Shown one piece after another: positions 37,521 through 49,600 of a stretch of 64,000 nucleotides of DNA. A program made the position numbers and the translations under genes. The stretch spans positions 10,924,017 through 10,988,016 of the forward strand of contig NC_088307.1 of the NCBI RefSeq assembly GCF_032854445.1. Direction: 5' to 3'. The notes under the pieces are model-generated. The model saw only the letters and a program-made list of their open reading frames with translations. It had not been told where the DNA came from and made no database searches. Source of the DNA: Liolophura sinensis. Lineage: Eukaryota > Mollusca > Polyplacophora > Chitonida > Chitonidae. Within the stretch, counting starts at the first letter, position 1. Each line of letters starts with the position of its first letter.

Positions 37521-39222
37521 GTAATAAATAATTTTTGTATTGGATATACTCGAGTCCCCCCTCCCCCCTCCCCCTCCCCCCAAACGCATCACTTACGTCT
37601 TTAAAAGAAAAGTTTTCAACTTTGTTAAATGGCTGACGGAAATATTTATTTATTTATTCGACTGGTGTTTTGCGCTATACTTACTTATTATTATTTCACT
37701 TATACAACGGCGGCTGCGATGAGCAAACCGGTCAAAGAGTGGGCAAAACGTACGACAATCAGCAGGTTGCTTGGAAACCTTTCCATGTACGACGGGAATG
37801 GAAAAACTTCCACTAGTAAGCTGAACGATCGCATTGGTAAGAGTGAAAACGCCATACTGGTATCAACTAATCGATTGTGTACGTTTTCAAACATGGCCAG
37901 CGCCATATAACCGGGGCGGTCACACCCGCTCAACATATGAGATCATTTTGTTCAATTTTTTTTCATATTTTTACAGAGAATAAAAAAAAACAAAACAAAA
38001 AAAAAAAAAAAAAACAAGAAAAAACAACCTGAACCACATGGAGGGAGCAGATTCTTTCTTCGCTGCTAAGCATCATTTGGCAGCTCTAATTTAGCACACT
38101 CCTACATCTACATGTATATCTGTATCTGAAATGGAAATAGGACAGTTACAGTCTGATTATCAACTAAAAAGAATCTGTTACGTCACTTGTTTCATCCCGA
38201 TCAATATGGCCAAAAGAGACATCAGCAGAACCTTACTTTTGCCTGCATGTTAAACATCGTCTAAAAACCGTCCAAAAACATCGTCAGCATCTGTATTAAA
38301 TGTTCTTTCAGATGTTGTGAACTTTACCAAAATGTGATCACCTCCCTTTCAAAAAATTCTTCGTTTTGTTCATGCTTTTCATTATGAGAAAAAGTCTCTA
38401 TAGACCACTTAAATCTACGCATTAATATACTTTCATTTATTTGCTTAGATTTTTGTGAAGAGAGTTAAAGGAGTTTGAATTCTTTGGTGGCCTTTATGGA
38501 CCATACTGTTAGAGTTTAGGAACTCTGACGTAATAACTTTTTTAGCCCATGAATAAAAGATTGCTGAAATAATTTTTTCAAAGATTCCTTCCTTCTGGAC
38601 AACATCGGGAAAGAAATGATGTGACGTCAGAGTTCCCAGATACCGTCAGTATTGCTCATCAAGTCCATCAGGGAATTCATATATTTGAATGCCTGTCAGC
38701 ATTCTTTATAAAATCTAAAAACAATAAGTGAATGTCACGGTGTTTTTGTGCATGCTTTTCAGTTGCCTGTATGATGAAACATACTTTATATTTTAGCTTT
38801 GTTTTCACTCTTATAAATAAAATAAATATTTCTATTGTTAATTGCTTATAATTAAACTTTTTCCCTTTTTGTGACAGTGCTCTACGTACTCCTGTGATGG
38901 AAGCGTAATCCATGACGCCGATAACGTCGCCACGTTTGTTCGCGCGCACGGAAGACTCGGCCAGTCATATCCTTGCTTCTACAACCAAGAAAACCAGAGC
39001 GAGGCTCTCCTGAGGAAAGTCTCCACCACTGCCCTGGCGCTAGGACTTCTGTTCCCTCTGCTATGCTTCATCGGTGCTCTGCTTCTCTTTATATTCCTGT
39101 ACCATCGCATTCTTATGAGACGCGGAGAGAAAGTCTTGTGTCTCGGCCGGACTTACGAGATTGAGCCTAACGAGTTATCTCCCCCTGTCCCAGTGATAAC
39201 GCTATCCGAGTCGACATTCTAG
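37161..39222 (+). CDS. BK-channel auxiliary beta subunit-like protein (KCNMB/TipE type), two exons
   Basis: Exons 37161-37520 and 38878-39222 join in phase 0 to give 234 residues, about the length of vertebrate KCNMB2. TM1 spans residues about 9-35 and TM2 about 169-194, with both ends cytoplasmic by family rule. The loop matches KCNMB2 in order: NCTV at 49-52, C-H-C at 63-65, C71, YPC at 75-77 followed by a hydrophobic strand, C121 and C126, then YPCF with NQ before TM2. Sequons lie at 49, 94 and 159. Family knowledge: these subunits bind the Slo1 calcium-activated potassium channel and set its gating; insect TipE relatives act on sodium channels. The ATG has a strong context (aaaATGG). What it binds here is inference. 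Intron 1 (1,357 bp) carries a SINE-A and a palindromic R3 repeat. Confidence 0.9.
37641..37860 (-). repeat. SINE-A copy, diverged
   Basis: Reverse copy: tttatttatttattcgactg, tgttttgcgctatac, tttcacttatacaacggcgg, with gatcgcattggtaagag near the other end. Confidence 0.8.
38380..38720. repeat. Palindromic repeat family R3, copy 2
   Basis: Left arm tttatggaccatactgttag and aactctgacgta; right arm gatgtgacgtcagagttcc and agataccgtcagtattgc. Related to 8280-8575. Confidence 0.5.
38878..39222 (+). CDS. KCNMB-like gene, exon 2
   Basis: Acceptor ttccctttttgtgacag, then 114 codons and TAG. It encodes the second half of the loop, TM2 (TTALALGLLFPLLCFIGALL...) and a cytoplasmic tail of about 40 residues ending LSESTF. 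The tail is longer than in KCNMB2. Confidence 0.9.
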   Translation, partial: CSTYSCDGSVIHDADNVATFVRAHGRLGQSYPCFYNQENQSEALLRKVSTTALALGLLFPLLCFIGALLLFIFLYHRILMRRGEKVLCLGRTYEIEPNELSPPVPVITLSESTF

Positions 39223-39768
39223 CGATGTAGAGAACAGCTTCCGTACCGTATTAACTGATTTGGAAGCTTTAAAGTATTGGATGGTACCAGGTGGTATCGT
39301 GACACTGAGGAGTCAACTTTTGCCAATACATCAGAAGCGGTGAACCGAAGAATCAGCTTTTGACAATGAATACACGAGAAGCGGTGAACTGAAGAGACAG
39401 TTTTTGGCAAAGAGCATTATCTGTATTACCCTATTTGAGAGTTGTTAATTTATGGGTTGAGCCGCGTGGTAGAGTAACGTTGAAGACTCGGCTATTGACA
39501 ATGAATGGGTTACTCGAGAAGCCGCAGAACGACATCTGTACTCACTTGATTTGACTGAAAGTCGTTAGAAGTTTATGCATGTAGGTGTTTTTCCAACACT
39601 TTTGTTGTCTTTAGTCAAACTGGAATATGTCAGGGTGAATACTTTTTATCCCGAGTATTGAGGGAGCGAAATCAATCCCGATTATTTGAGCGTTAAAAAA
39701 GACATCATCGAGTAACATAAGCAATTCGTGTGTGGATTACTGTTGAATGCTTTGTCTGAAGGAGACTG

Positions 39769-39908
39769 CGTGTGGAATGTGTTGTGGCTTCTAATACGTG
39801 TGGAATGTGTTGTGGCGTCTAATACGTGTGGAATGTGTTGTGGCGTCTAATATGTGTGGAATGTGTTGTGGCATCTAATACGTGTGGAATGTGTTGTGAC
39901 GCCTAATA
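39769..39908 (+). repeat. Minisatellite, 28-bp unit, 5 copies
   Basis: Five units of cgtgtggaatgtgttgtggc plus gtctaata, differing at only a few positions. They lie 0.55 kb past the KCNMB-like stop codon, possibly in its 3' UTR. Confidence 0.95.
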
Positions 39909-39964
39909 CATTTTAATTAACATCACTGCATTTGTTTTTACCTGTCACTGGTTAAGCACTGATG

Positions 39965-40365
39965 CAAATATGTGTGAGTAATTTGCTACTGATTAAGCAT
40001 TTACATAAACAGATAGAATAAAATCCTGAGGTAAATTGACGAGAGGCCTTGCGTTAGAAGGTCTTCCAGCAACATGCGGATGGTCGTGGCTTTCCCACGG
40101 GCTGTGCCCGGTTTCCTCTCACCATAATGCTTACCGCCGACGTATAAGTGAAATATTCTTGAGTACGGCGTAAAACACCAATCAAATAAATTAATAAATT
40201 GACAAGACGCAGTATTTCTTGTAATTTGGTCTGATTTATGCATTTAAATGAACAACTAGAATAAAACCCTAACTGGGGTAACTGGACAAGAGGCAGTATT
40301 TCTCCGATTACGTGTAACCATTTGCCAGTTATGACACTCGCTGTTCTGGTTTACTCTTTATGCTG
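39965..40365 (+). repeat. Dispersed repeat family R1 copy, split by a SINE-A
   Basis: It has gctactgattaagcatttac, agaataaaatcctgaggtaa, then after the insertion aacaactagaataaaaccct, ttacgtgtaaccatttgcc and ctggtttactctttatgct. Confidence 0.7.
40053..40199 (+). repeat. SINE-A, 5'-truncated, inserted in R1
   Basis: It runs from gaaggtcttccagcaacatg to gtgaaatattcttgagtacg and an aataaattaataaa tail. Imperfect 16-bp duplicates flank it (taaattgacgagaggc / taaattgacaagacgc), as expected of LINE-driven insertion. Confidence 0.9.
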
Positions 40366-41087
40366 CACGACTGGGCATCACCGAGGACTGATGAGTACGC
40401 CATATTATGTAAATACATGTGGAGTATGATAACGAATTTGTCGCACAACCTCGAGTGACAGAGAGTACAGTAAGGGTTGTAGTGAAGGACAGAACCCAAC
40501 ACTACCATTTGAAAACCGTACAACCCACATTGTTGGTCAATTAACAGATAGATTAACTGACTGACTGATAGGTGCTGGACGCCATACTGAAGATTTATTG
40601 AGTCATTGCGTTTTGGCCAAGGATACAGGAGATTCCGATATAAACCATCTGGCTTCAAGACACTGATGAAATTTCCCATGTGAGACACAGGTATTTGTGC
40701 ATGTTCAGAATGTGTCTCGTACTGATTAAAGTCAGGTATATTTTCAAGCAACTTCACGCAAAACTACCTGAGCTACCTCACGAGCGCAGTCGACAATTTA
40801 TTATCACCAAGGACTCGATAACTGAAAGGGGATAAAGGAAATGCCAATATATCCCTGTTTGGGGTATAGAATGAACTCTCACTTAAAGTCTGTGCGAGAG
40901 ATTGACTTGATTTAACCGATTTTTTTTCTAACATCATACTTGAGATGGTATTCATTTCTATCGTCAAGAAATCCAGAATGCCTGGGGTAAACCACCGACC
41001 TTCGTTGAGTCACTGTCGAACTTTCTCACGTGTGACCTATGCATAAAGGCGGTATGCAATTCGTCTGAGGCAAACTTCATGCAAGAG

Positions 41088-41228
41088 TACACTACAAAAA
41101 TAATCTGTTAGTTTTAGCAGAAAGTCTGTTATCTAAATGATATTAGAACTTAATCTGTTATTATAACACAATGTCTAATGTAATCTGTATGTTAAATTAA
41201 CGGAATCCATTATTTTTGCGAGAGTACG
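41088..41228. repeat. MITE-like element, family R2, copy 2
   Basis: Inverted ends: gtacactacaaaaataatct and, reversed, gtactctcgcaaaaataatg, with ttaatttaac-type inner arms. Short version of the family. Confidence 0.65.
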
Positions 41229-41410
41229 CCTAAGAGCTCCGTCGATCGCCAAATGCCACCAAGTCCAGAACAAGAACGAAACCATAAGCGGGTTGCAAAA
41301 AAATTCCTTGGGCGAGACTGGGGTTGAACCCACGTCCCTGTTGTCGTAATTCTTGAAAAAAAAAGCAAGCGGCTTAACTAATGAGTTAATATCTACAACC
41401 GTCAGAGCGG
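41228..41410 (-). repeat. tRNA-derived SINE fragment, third type
   Basis: On the minus strand, ttaactcattagttaagccg resembles an A box and gtgggttcaaccccagtctc a B box, with a spacer too long for a real tRNA. Confidence 0.45.
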
Positions 41411-41507
41411 TTAGAAGATAAGCATCTTAACCGACAGTGGCAGTTCACATGAAAGTGTTCCATATTAGACGCTAAGTATTAAGAGGTATTAAGAGGTCTT
41501 TTGAAAC

Positions 41508-41585
41508 TCTCAAAGAAATAATCTGTTAAATTCAACAGAAAGCCTGTTGTTTGAGTGATGCCAGAATTTATTACAAAATAAGTAA
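41508..41585. repeat. Family R2 end fragment
   Basis: aaagaaataatctgttaaat, tcaacagaaagcctgttg and gagtgatgcc match one end of the 28.75 kb element. Confidence 0.55.
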
Positions 41586-42754
41586 ATCTTTTAAACATTT
41601 GGTTTACACATATTTTTCCTCTATGTACACAGTTGCATTTTTTTACTTATATACGCATGCATATTTATAAAAAAGAAATGCAAAGTGAACGTAGTAATAA
41701 TAATGAAGTCAAGGCATCACCACGTCACACGGAGCTTTACAATGATCCCGCCATCGAAAGCTTGCAATTACGTGGTCATACCTCGACTTATTACCATTAT
41801 TACTATTGAACTCACGTACAACTGTGAGTCTTAAGCAGTATATAGAGTATAGATGTAGCTGAATAAAGAGGAATACATTCAAAATGAATAGAATAAAAGC
41901 AAATGTATAGATTTACAGCACGCCGAATACAAATGTTAGATGACCTGAACATAAACTGAAATGTATAATCTATCTACGTTCCAACGGCACAGGAGTGGTT
42001 CTTATTGATATGCTACACGATCTCGAAATACGAAATATATATCTTGGTGCATGTAGCTGATAACGATATGAAAAAAAGAGAAGAAAAACAAAGATATACG
42101 GTTACCGACTTCGACGCGTGGCACACATGCGTCGAAAAATGCACCTCAAGCCAAAAAACCTCTGTCCCAACAATAACAGTAGCTTAAACGCCAGCAGATC
42201 CATGTCACAGCAGGCGTCAAATCCCTGGTTCTGTCAGTTAACACAATATGCTACCAGAAGTACCAGTAGGAACTTATTTACGATGTTAGCTGCATGGCAC
42301 AGGAGCCCGGCAGATGACATCAGACATTCTGATTAACCGATTGCTGATCGACCTGTGAAACATTTGTATTGGTAAAACTGTGAAGAACATACTATTTTAT
42401 TTTTAAGGATCAACCTCTAAAACACAGGGGTTCTGTAAGATGTTAGCCTTACTAAAACGCACTGGGCAGTGAACTTCAAAGAATGCACTATCGAATGACA
42501 CCCAACATAAAGCAAACAAATACAAAAAGGTCCGGTTAAAATTATCCCACAAGAGATAAGTCCAAAAAAACTGAACGTAATGACGCAGTGAAATTTAAGC
42601 AAGACATAGTTCTTTGCTGCTTGCTGAAAACAGAAAATGCTTCAAACAACAGAAAACGATAGATACACTAGTATACACCGTCAGTACAAACATTGCATGT
42701 GTATACACAAGAATAATGTGTATAAATCAAAAACAACAAACGGATATGAAAAAC

Positions 42755-43075
42755 GATATAAAAACTAGCTAATTGCAGGTTTTTAATTAGGAAGCTATGT
42801 GAACAGTCAATTTCAGAAACCTTTGTTAAACACCATATAAACACCATCTATTCCAGGTCTTAACTGGGAAGATAGGCGAGCAGTCATTGTCAAAAACGTG
42901 TATTATAATCGATATAAAATACTATCAAATTGCAAGTATTAATTGGGAAGTTGTGGGAGCAGTCATTGTCAGAAGCGCGTGTTATAAGCGACAAAAAAAA
43001 AAACGATCTAATTCCAGGTATTAATCCACAAACGCTTATTATAAACGAGAAAAAACGACCTAATTCCAGCCGTAC
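42755..43075. repeat. Tandem repeat, unit about 75-85 bp, 4 copies
   Basis: The phrases taattgcaggt/taattccaggt, taattgggaag, gagcagtcattgtcag and tattataa-cga recur four times with divergence. Confidence 0.65.
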
Positions 43076-43194
43076 ATGTGATTTACAGACATGAGGACCA
43101 TGTTAGTAGAAAATAAGTGGTCTTCAATGATTGTTCGAGTGCGCATGCGCCCATTCGTATGTTGTCTTCCGCATAACTGTCACCAAGGCAGTGA

Positions 43195-43312
43195 AACCGG
43201 AACAGTCTTCAAATTCCCCGTCGAAGATCGGTTTTGAGCCCTCACCTTGTGGGCCTCAGTATTTTGAAGGTAAGCACCTTTAACCACTAAACCAGAGTCA
43301 GCAGTCATGTGA
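43195..43312 (-). repeat. tRNA-derived SINE head, unassigned type
   Basis: On the minus strand ctggtttagtggttaaaggt (A-box-like) and gagggctcaaaaccgat (B-box-like) flank an overlong spacer, so this is not a tRNA gene. Confidence 0.4.
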
Positions 43313-43439
43313 CAAATGTTTGTTGGGCCTTGTGTACAAAGTCTAAGCAGTCGACCACGCTCGTGTACTCTAAAGTTAGTACAGGGCAATTTACCACGAC
43401 GGTGTGTATATCTATCCAATCGCCGACAAATATACAGCG

Positions 43440-43665
43440 TCATCCATAAATGTATTCGGATTCAAATTCCTGGTTCATGTACGGAACCGGTGGCGGCGGC
43501 CTGGTGAGATCTGCCATCTTAAATCCTTGACAAGGTACGAGTAAATTTTCCTCTTGAAACTCGTTCATTCCTCCGGAAGTCTCCAGTGTAATTATACTTC
43601 CAAAAAGTTCATTGGTAGTGGTTATTTGTCGGGAAGGCATTTCGATGTTAACTGTAGGGGCGGGC
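43440..43665 (-). CDS. PLAT/TSP1 gene, exon 7 (cytoplasmic tail)
   Basis: 226 nt, acceptor ttccttcttttttcgacag, stop TGA. A 74-residue tail with acidic stretch [27 protein letters not shown] at the end: one SH3-type and one or more tyrosine motifs. The frame continues upstream past the acceptor only by chance. Confidence 0.82.
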
Positions 43666-46600
43666 CTGTCGAAAAAAGAAGGAATTGACGAAGCGAAACA
43701 TAGAAACACATTATCATGCATTCTGACCACAGAATGCGGACGTGGACCGGTTCGCATTATACTGGATATGTCTCATCAACTCAGTGTGCCCAATAGCACA
43801 AGCTTTGCCTGTAGAATATACCTTCGAATAGCAATGCTGCTCTTTTAACTTAGCGATTGATGGACAGCTACGGCCATGTTGAATTTAACATCACCCGTTT
43901 TGCAGGATAATATGAATCTATTTAACTGGATCAACCAGTTCGATTAACCAATTAGAATGGAGCTTTGATCCAAAAACTTACTTTTTGGATAATGATGATG
44001 ATGGTGATGATGATGATGATGACAATGGTGATGATGATAACTGTGTTCAGATCAAACTGCTCATACTTACGGCTGATTGTGTCTAATACAGCAGACAGCC
44101 CCAACGACGATCAGAAGCAACGCAAGAAATCCCAAAACCGAACCGATTACAGCAAACATCATTACGTGAGCTGTAAACCAGAAAAAATTTTAACCGTGAG
44201 GTGAGATACTGAAATCCCTCCCGGTGGGATCTGATAACTGAAGAACAAATTAATTTTTTAGCTCCCGTTTCTTTGGTTGTCTCTTTAGATTTACTTGAGA
44301 ACTCCAGGCTTCCCATGATCGACGCCATGCTGGTATACGAAGGGTCGCCATCGGCTATCATGGGTCAATCAGGGGTCAATTACAAACAAAGAATGTTACT
44401 CTACTGGTTATCTACATTTAAGTGACATGGAGTTACCTTTGGTCTCTGCAGTGGTAGAGGGGTCGACTACAGTCCTGAAGGTAATTGGTTTAAACCCAGA
44501 GGGGTCGACATGAGGGTACTGAATATTTGGTATATGCAGCCCACGAAGACGGATTCCACAGATGCGTTTCAAAAAACCGCCTTTAAGGAAGCAGTGTGCA
44601 ACATATATAAAGTATCTGTGAACTTGTGTCCATTATAAACACTTGTTGCTTTTGGTTGTATGCGATGTGTGCCTGTATGTAGATGGGGTGATATTGCTCG
44701 CACTCCTTAGAGCGCATGTGCCTTTCTCTACCCTCGCTTTACATCACTGGCACTACCAGACACGATAGATCATGGCGTCTGTGCGACGCATGTACGCTTG
44801 CTTGGGCATAACCTCACCACTGTTCACAAGCAGAACGATTTAATCAGCATTCAGCAATAAAATTGTTTCAGGTGTTGGTTGGAGTCATAACAGATATATT
44901 AAAATGAATGCAGTCACTCTCGTTGTGTCAAGCGAACTATAAATGACTCAAAAAGCTCCTTCAGCACTTATGTCAGATGATCGTTGGGTTTCCATTGGGC
45001 CCTACCCTCTTTTCGCCCATCGTAATGCTGGCCGCCGTCGTGTAAGCGAAATAATTTTGAGTACGGCGTAAAATACCAATCAAATATATAAACATTTCAC
45101 ACCCAGACGACATGAAGTCGAAAAAGCAACATTTCGTTTCATGACGTTCATAGCGAGATGACGTTATCATTTCCACCAGTCTCTCGAAAAATATTTACGA
45201 TATTCTACCCTCACTGTGAAATATGCATATATGTTCTGACCGCAACATAACCGCGGTGACCAATGAGGTTGTAAACTGAAAGTGGCTGTGACTTTAAGTC
45301 AGAAGGTTTACAATTTACCTGACCAAGAGCGGAGGTTTCATCAAACATTCCGCTGATATATAAACCTCACATGGTATCAGGCGCCTCCGTTTTCTCTGCT
45401 GATATACAAACTTGACGTCGTGCCAATGACAAACTTTCCAATACGGTATAGTGTCCCTCTCCTCTCAAAAGCGAGCTAGGCAATGCTCTGTTCTCCCGTA
45501 TTTTTGGTATACTATGTTACAATCTACGAAAAGTCAGGATAATTTTGATTGTAGCAAGTGGAATATTCCGAATAATATTAACCCTTAGCATGTTTGGAAT
45601 GTCCGACAAAATCTACCTATTGAAAATAATATATATCAACTTCAGCATAAATTATTACATTTAATTATACCGTGCAATAAGTATTTACACAATGTACTGA
45701 AAACGAAAGGAACTAAACACCACGCTGTGACAGCACAACTAGCTCATTTAATTAATTAAACTTTGCTTTCACATGAAACTCACTTTAAACCATCAGGTAC
45801 TATAATGAAAGCAGATGTGTTTTTCACCCTATGATTTTGAAACTATATGGGTGGGTTGGGTGGGGCTGGTTTACCACTTTAATTAATAGCTTTGGACTTT
45901 ACTTTTCTAAGTGGTCGACAAAGATATGTCCATGTGCTTTCTGCATGTTGGATGCTGTAATAGTTACAATATAGTAATACTATCAGCCCTTTACGCCAAG
46001 ATGTACGGAGCATTGTAAAAGCGAGGTCAGAAATGCAAAAACAAAATGTCCAGTGGGTAGTCCAGGCTAAAAAAAAGTGTTTTTTGTGAGGTGGGGGAGG
46101 GGGGGAGAGGTCGTATTTTATGAGATGCGTTTCTTCTTTAGCAAAATAATGGCTAGTTTCAACCAGGCGACACAATTAGCCAGGGTAGACTGCAATACAC
46201 GTGGAATGCTTGTCCAGTGTACGGAACTGCTAGAACTTTATATTTTATCATTTTTTCTGTTCATTTTACTGAAATAGATTCCACATTCAATTTCTCTAAC
46301 GTTTTTATCTTGTGCCAATGTTGCAAATTAAAATTTAGCTTGCATCAAACAAGTGTTCAAATAGATGTGTTTAAGCCTACAATATAATCTGTCAGGGACT
46401 ATGCATTATCGCAATTCGCCAATATACAAGGAACGGGCAATATACTTTTACCGCAGGCACTTTCGTCGGGTGTACACGTCTTCTCATCATCTACACCTCC
46501 GGCGTCCCTACATGGATCCGGTAACCGTCGTCTGGTTCTTGTTTCACAGTTACATTCTCCCCAAACTTTCCATGGATCAGTAGGTTCTAAATAATAAATG

Positions 46601-49600
46601 AGAAATATGTAATGCTTTCCCTATGTGATTTAACATTTAAGTCGAATGAACGAATGAATGCTTCTGGTTTTAATTTTTCAGGACGACAATGTGTTTTTAC
46701 ACATACTATGTCTTCTTTGGCAGGGCAAGTCCGCCACTGAAGAATCATGCCGAAGACACCTCTCAGTGCTGAGCACCAAGCGAGGCAGCAACAAGTACCA
46801 TTTTTAAAGTCTTTGGAATCTCTAACAGGAATACAATCTTTTGGAATTTCTAACAGAAGCCTAGTCTCTCTAAACCAGACCGTCCTATCCTACCGGTTGA
46901 GTAGACTTACGGCTACGGTTTTCTGCATGAAGAGAGTAGCAGAAGCCGTAAAAAAACACACTCTCTGTCTTCCATGCAGTCAAGTAAGCGCAGTCGATGG
47001 AGCTGTTGCAAAACTCAACAAGTACTTCAACCCGGTGGAAAATGTGGCCTACGAAATGTATGTATTCCGAAATGCCCAGTAGTCGGTATAAAAGTCGGTG
47101 ATACTTTTTTTGTCTTCCAAAAAGCATACGGATAAGCTTCAAACGCCATCCAACCGAGTTTCGTACAATTTTACTCGTGTGAACAGATCTTTGGTCACTG
47201 CCAAGAGAGACTCACACTCGCTGACGCGTAATTTATCCTTCAAAGTTCACAAGGGTGCTATCCGTCCAGCTTTCAGGAAAAGTCAATTTATAGAGGACGA
47301 CAATATCCCTGTTTCAACTCCACTAAAGTTATCCTCCTCGACAGAGAAACGTGCCGACGAGATAACGAGATTACACTCCGTAACTGATTTGCTGACAGTA
47401 ACTGTTCTACCGATGAGTGACACTTTCTTGTGTTGAACTGTTTTAGATCAAGCTGATCTAATTAAACTCAACTTTAATTTCTGCAGGAACAGACCGCATA
47501 TTGCATAAGTTTTAATTGTTTATCATATGTGAATGACACTGGTTTATGTTCAATTACAATGCAACATTTCCTCGAGGTACGCACTCTTGTACCTAACTGA
47601 TGCCAGAAAGGACTCATTGCAAACTTTTGAAACAGTTTTATTTTGTTCTCACTGGAACAGTTTGTGTAGTACCTATACATACTTACTGCATGCTACTGAA
47701 TATGTTATGCTTTCCTTTTCTATGTATGGTTCTAATTCAAATGATGGGAGGGATAATAACGTAATTTGCAGTGTATTTCGGGTATCGGTATCAAAGTCAA
47801 ATTTTAGTAGTTACCACACATAACGTGTGTCCAGTGTGAATTCTGTCCAGGCCCAGAACATTATAGTCTATTCCAAGGAGTGAGTGAGTGATTGTTGGCG
47901 TTTATCGTTGTACTTACACATTTTTCCAGTCATATGATGATGAAGGAGTAGTTTCAGTACATGTAATGTGACTCCTTGTTGCCATTAGAACTTCCTCTTT
48001 CAAGGGCAAAGTTTAAAATTTGTGATATTTTCTTACAATTTACAAAATTACTCCCATTATATTGATAATAAATGCAGTTGTTTAGAAAATTATACCAGAA
48101 TCCATTAGATTATTTTTTTTAGTTTTGTTATTTCATTTCCTGTAGAGAGGCGGATGGATCAAAAAACGCTGAACTCATAGACCCATAAGTGAATGATCTT
48201 GACCAGAAGGTGGCCTAAATTCCTTGTTGAAGGAAGCATGTGCAAATACTGTTCACCAGCACAAGCTCAAGGTGTTGCCTACCTTTGTTACTTATACTGG
48301 TATTGTTACAGCTATGTGATAGAACTAGTTTGTTTATAATAGAAATAGTAGTTCACTATTAGGATAAAATATTGATGTTTGCCAACGATACATTTTAAGC
48401 TCCTTTATCGGAGTGACCTGCGTACTCGGAATCACGAATCACTAAACGATCGTAGACTTAAATATAAACCTAAATCGCTTTAAAACTGCTATTTCTCATG
48501 TAATAAGGTCAGAGTATTGCTTGACACTGTAAATTCTGAGTAAGTTATTATACAGCAAATTTTTACTAAAACAACGGAAAGGAACACACGAACTTTAATT
48601 ACTGAAATTTTAACCAAAGTCTCAGTTGCGTCGTGATCCCGAGGCATGGCGTGACAGCACTGGACAAAGCATTTCTCCATAGCTCTTGTGTCGTCTGTTG
48701 TGACTTTAAAGGCAAAGAGAACCCCAAAATAAAGTATACTCCAGGTGATAAACCAGTCAACACTGTCCAGAAAGATGCATGTAGCGCTAATTAGTTATTA
48801 CTGTTTCAGAATGTTTTTAACAGAAAAAAATACATTTAATATACCGTGACCACTGTGACCACTGACGTCTCATGAAGTTTACCGCTTAAGACTTTTGTAT
48901 TCAATATGTATATACATATAGATACAGACTGCATTTCGCTCAATAGCTAATAAAAAAGGAACAATTTCAAACATATGGATGTGACGTCAATGAAAACAGA
49001 CAGTCGTAAAATCCTTTTAAAAACATTTTGCCCGGTTGGGAATACTCTGTTGTCCACGACAGTGTATATTGGTCTTTCTCATGATATACACTTCGTTGTA
49101 GTTTTTTCTTAGTCTTTAAGAATAATAGGTCCCTCAGCAGGTTGAAGATAGTCGTGGGTTCCTCCCGGGCTCCGCGCGGTTTCCTTTCATGAAAATACTG
49201 GCCGCCGTTGTATAAGTGAAATATTCTTGAGTATGGCCTAAAACAACAGTCAAATAAATGAATAAATTTAAGAACAACATCTTTTGGTTTAGGCACTCTG
49301 TTTCTACAACAGTGCCTTATAATATATCACTCAGACTCACACTGCACTCACAGTGCAGTTTATCAAGATCATTCGACATACGATCAGTTGAAGACCATGT
49401 GACTTACCGTTACGTTTATATGTCACCGATTTTTTGTCAATTTTGTTCTCATCAGGGCAGCTAATCCTGCGAATGTTCCAACGTCATGTGTTGTCGAATG
49501 ACGTACCGTTAACTGAAGAAAAGGAAAAGATGAATTATTTATAATGTAAGTGTTTTACGCCGTACTCAAAAACATTTCACCCATACGACGGTGGCTATCG

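Larger units (their letters stand above)
37521..38877 (+). other. KCNMB-like gene, intron 1
   Basis: Holds a C-rich tract (37557-37582), a reversed SINE-A, an A-rich tract (37981-38016) and an R3 palindrome (38380-38720). Confidence 0.85.
39223..43439. other. Region between convergent genes (3' ends of KCNMB-like and PLAT/TSP1 genes)
   Basis: The two genes converge here. It holds the 28-bp repeat, an R1 copy with a SINE-A inside, R2 elements, two tRNA-like SINE heads and an 80-bp tandem repeat near 42.8-43.1 kb. No gene was recognised. Confidence 0.65.
44171..46451 (-). other. PLAT/TSP1 gene, intron 5
   Basis: Holds R5 copy 3, a SINE-A fragment and a short G-rich tract near 46.09 kb. Nothing else was recognised. 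Confidence 0.7.
46587..49407 (-). other. PLAT/TSP1 gene, intron 4
   Basis: Contains the repeats near 46.7-47.1 kb, a SINE-B 5' fragment (47877-47990) and a SINE-A fragment (49135-49266). No further exon was recognised, though a missed exon would be another way to explain the exon 4 phase conflict. Confidence 0.6.

Noticed and set aside
41228-41410. tRNA gene on the minus strand
   Set aside because: A- and B-box-like segments are too far apart and no cloverleaf fits; it is a SINE head. The same applies to 43195-43312.
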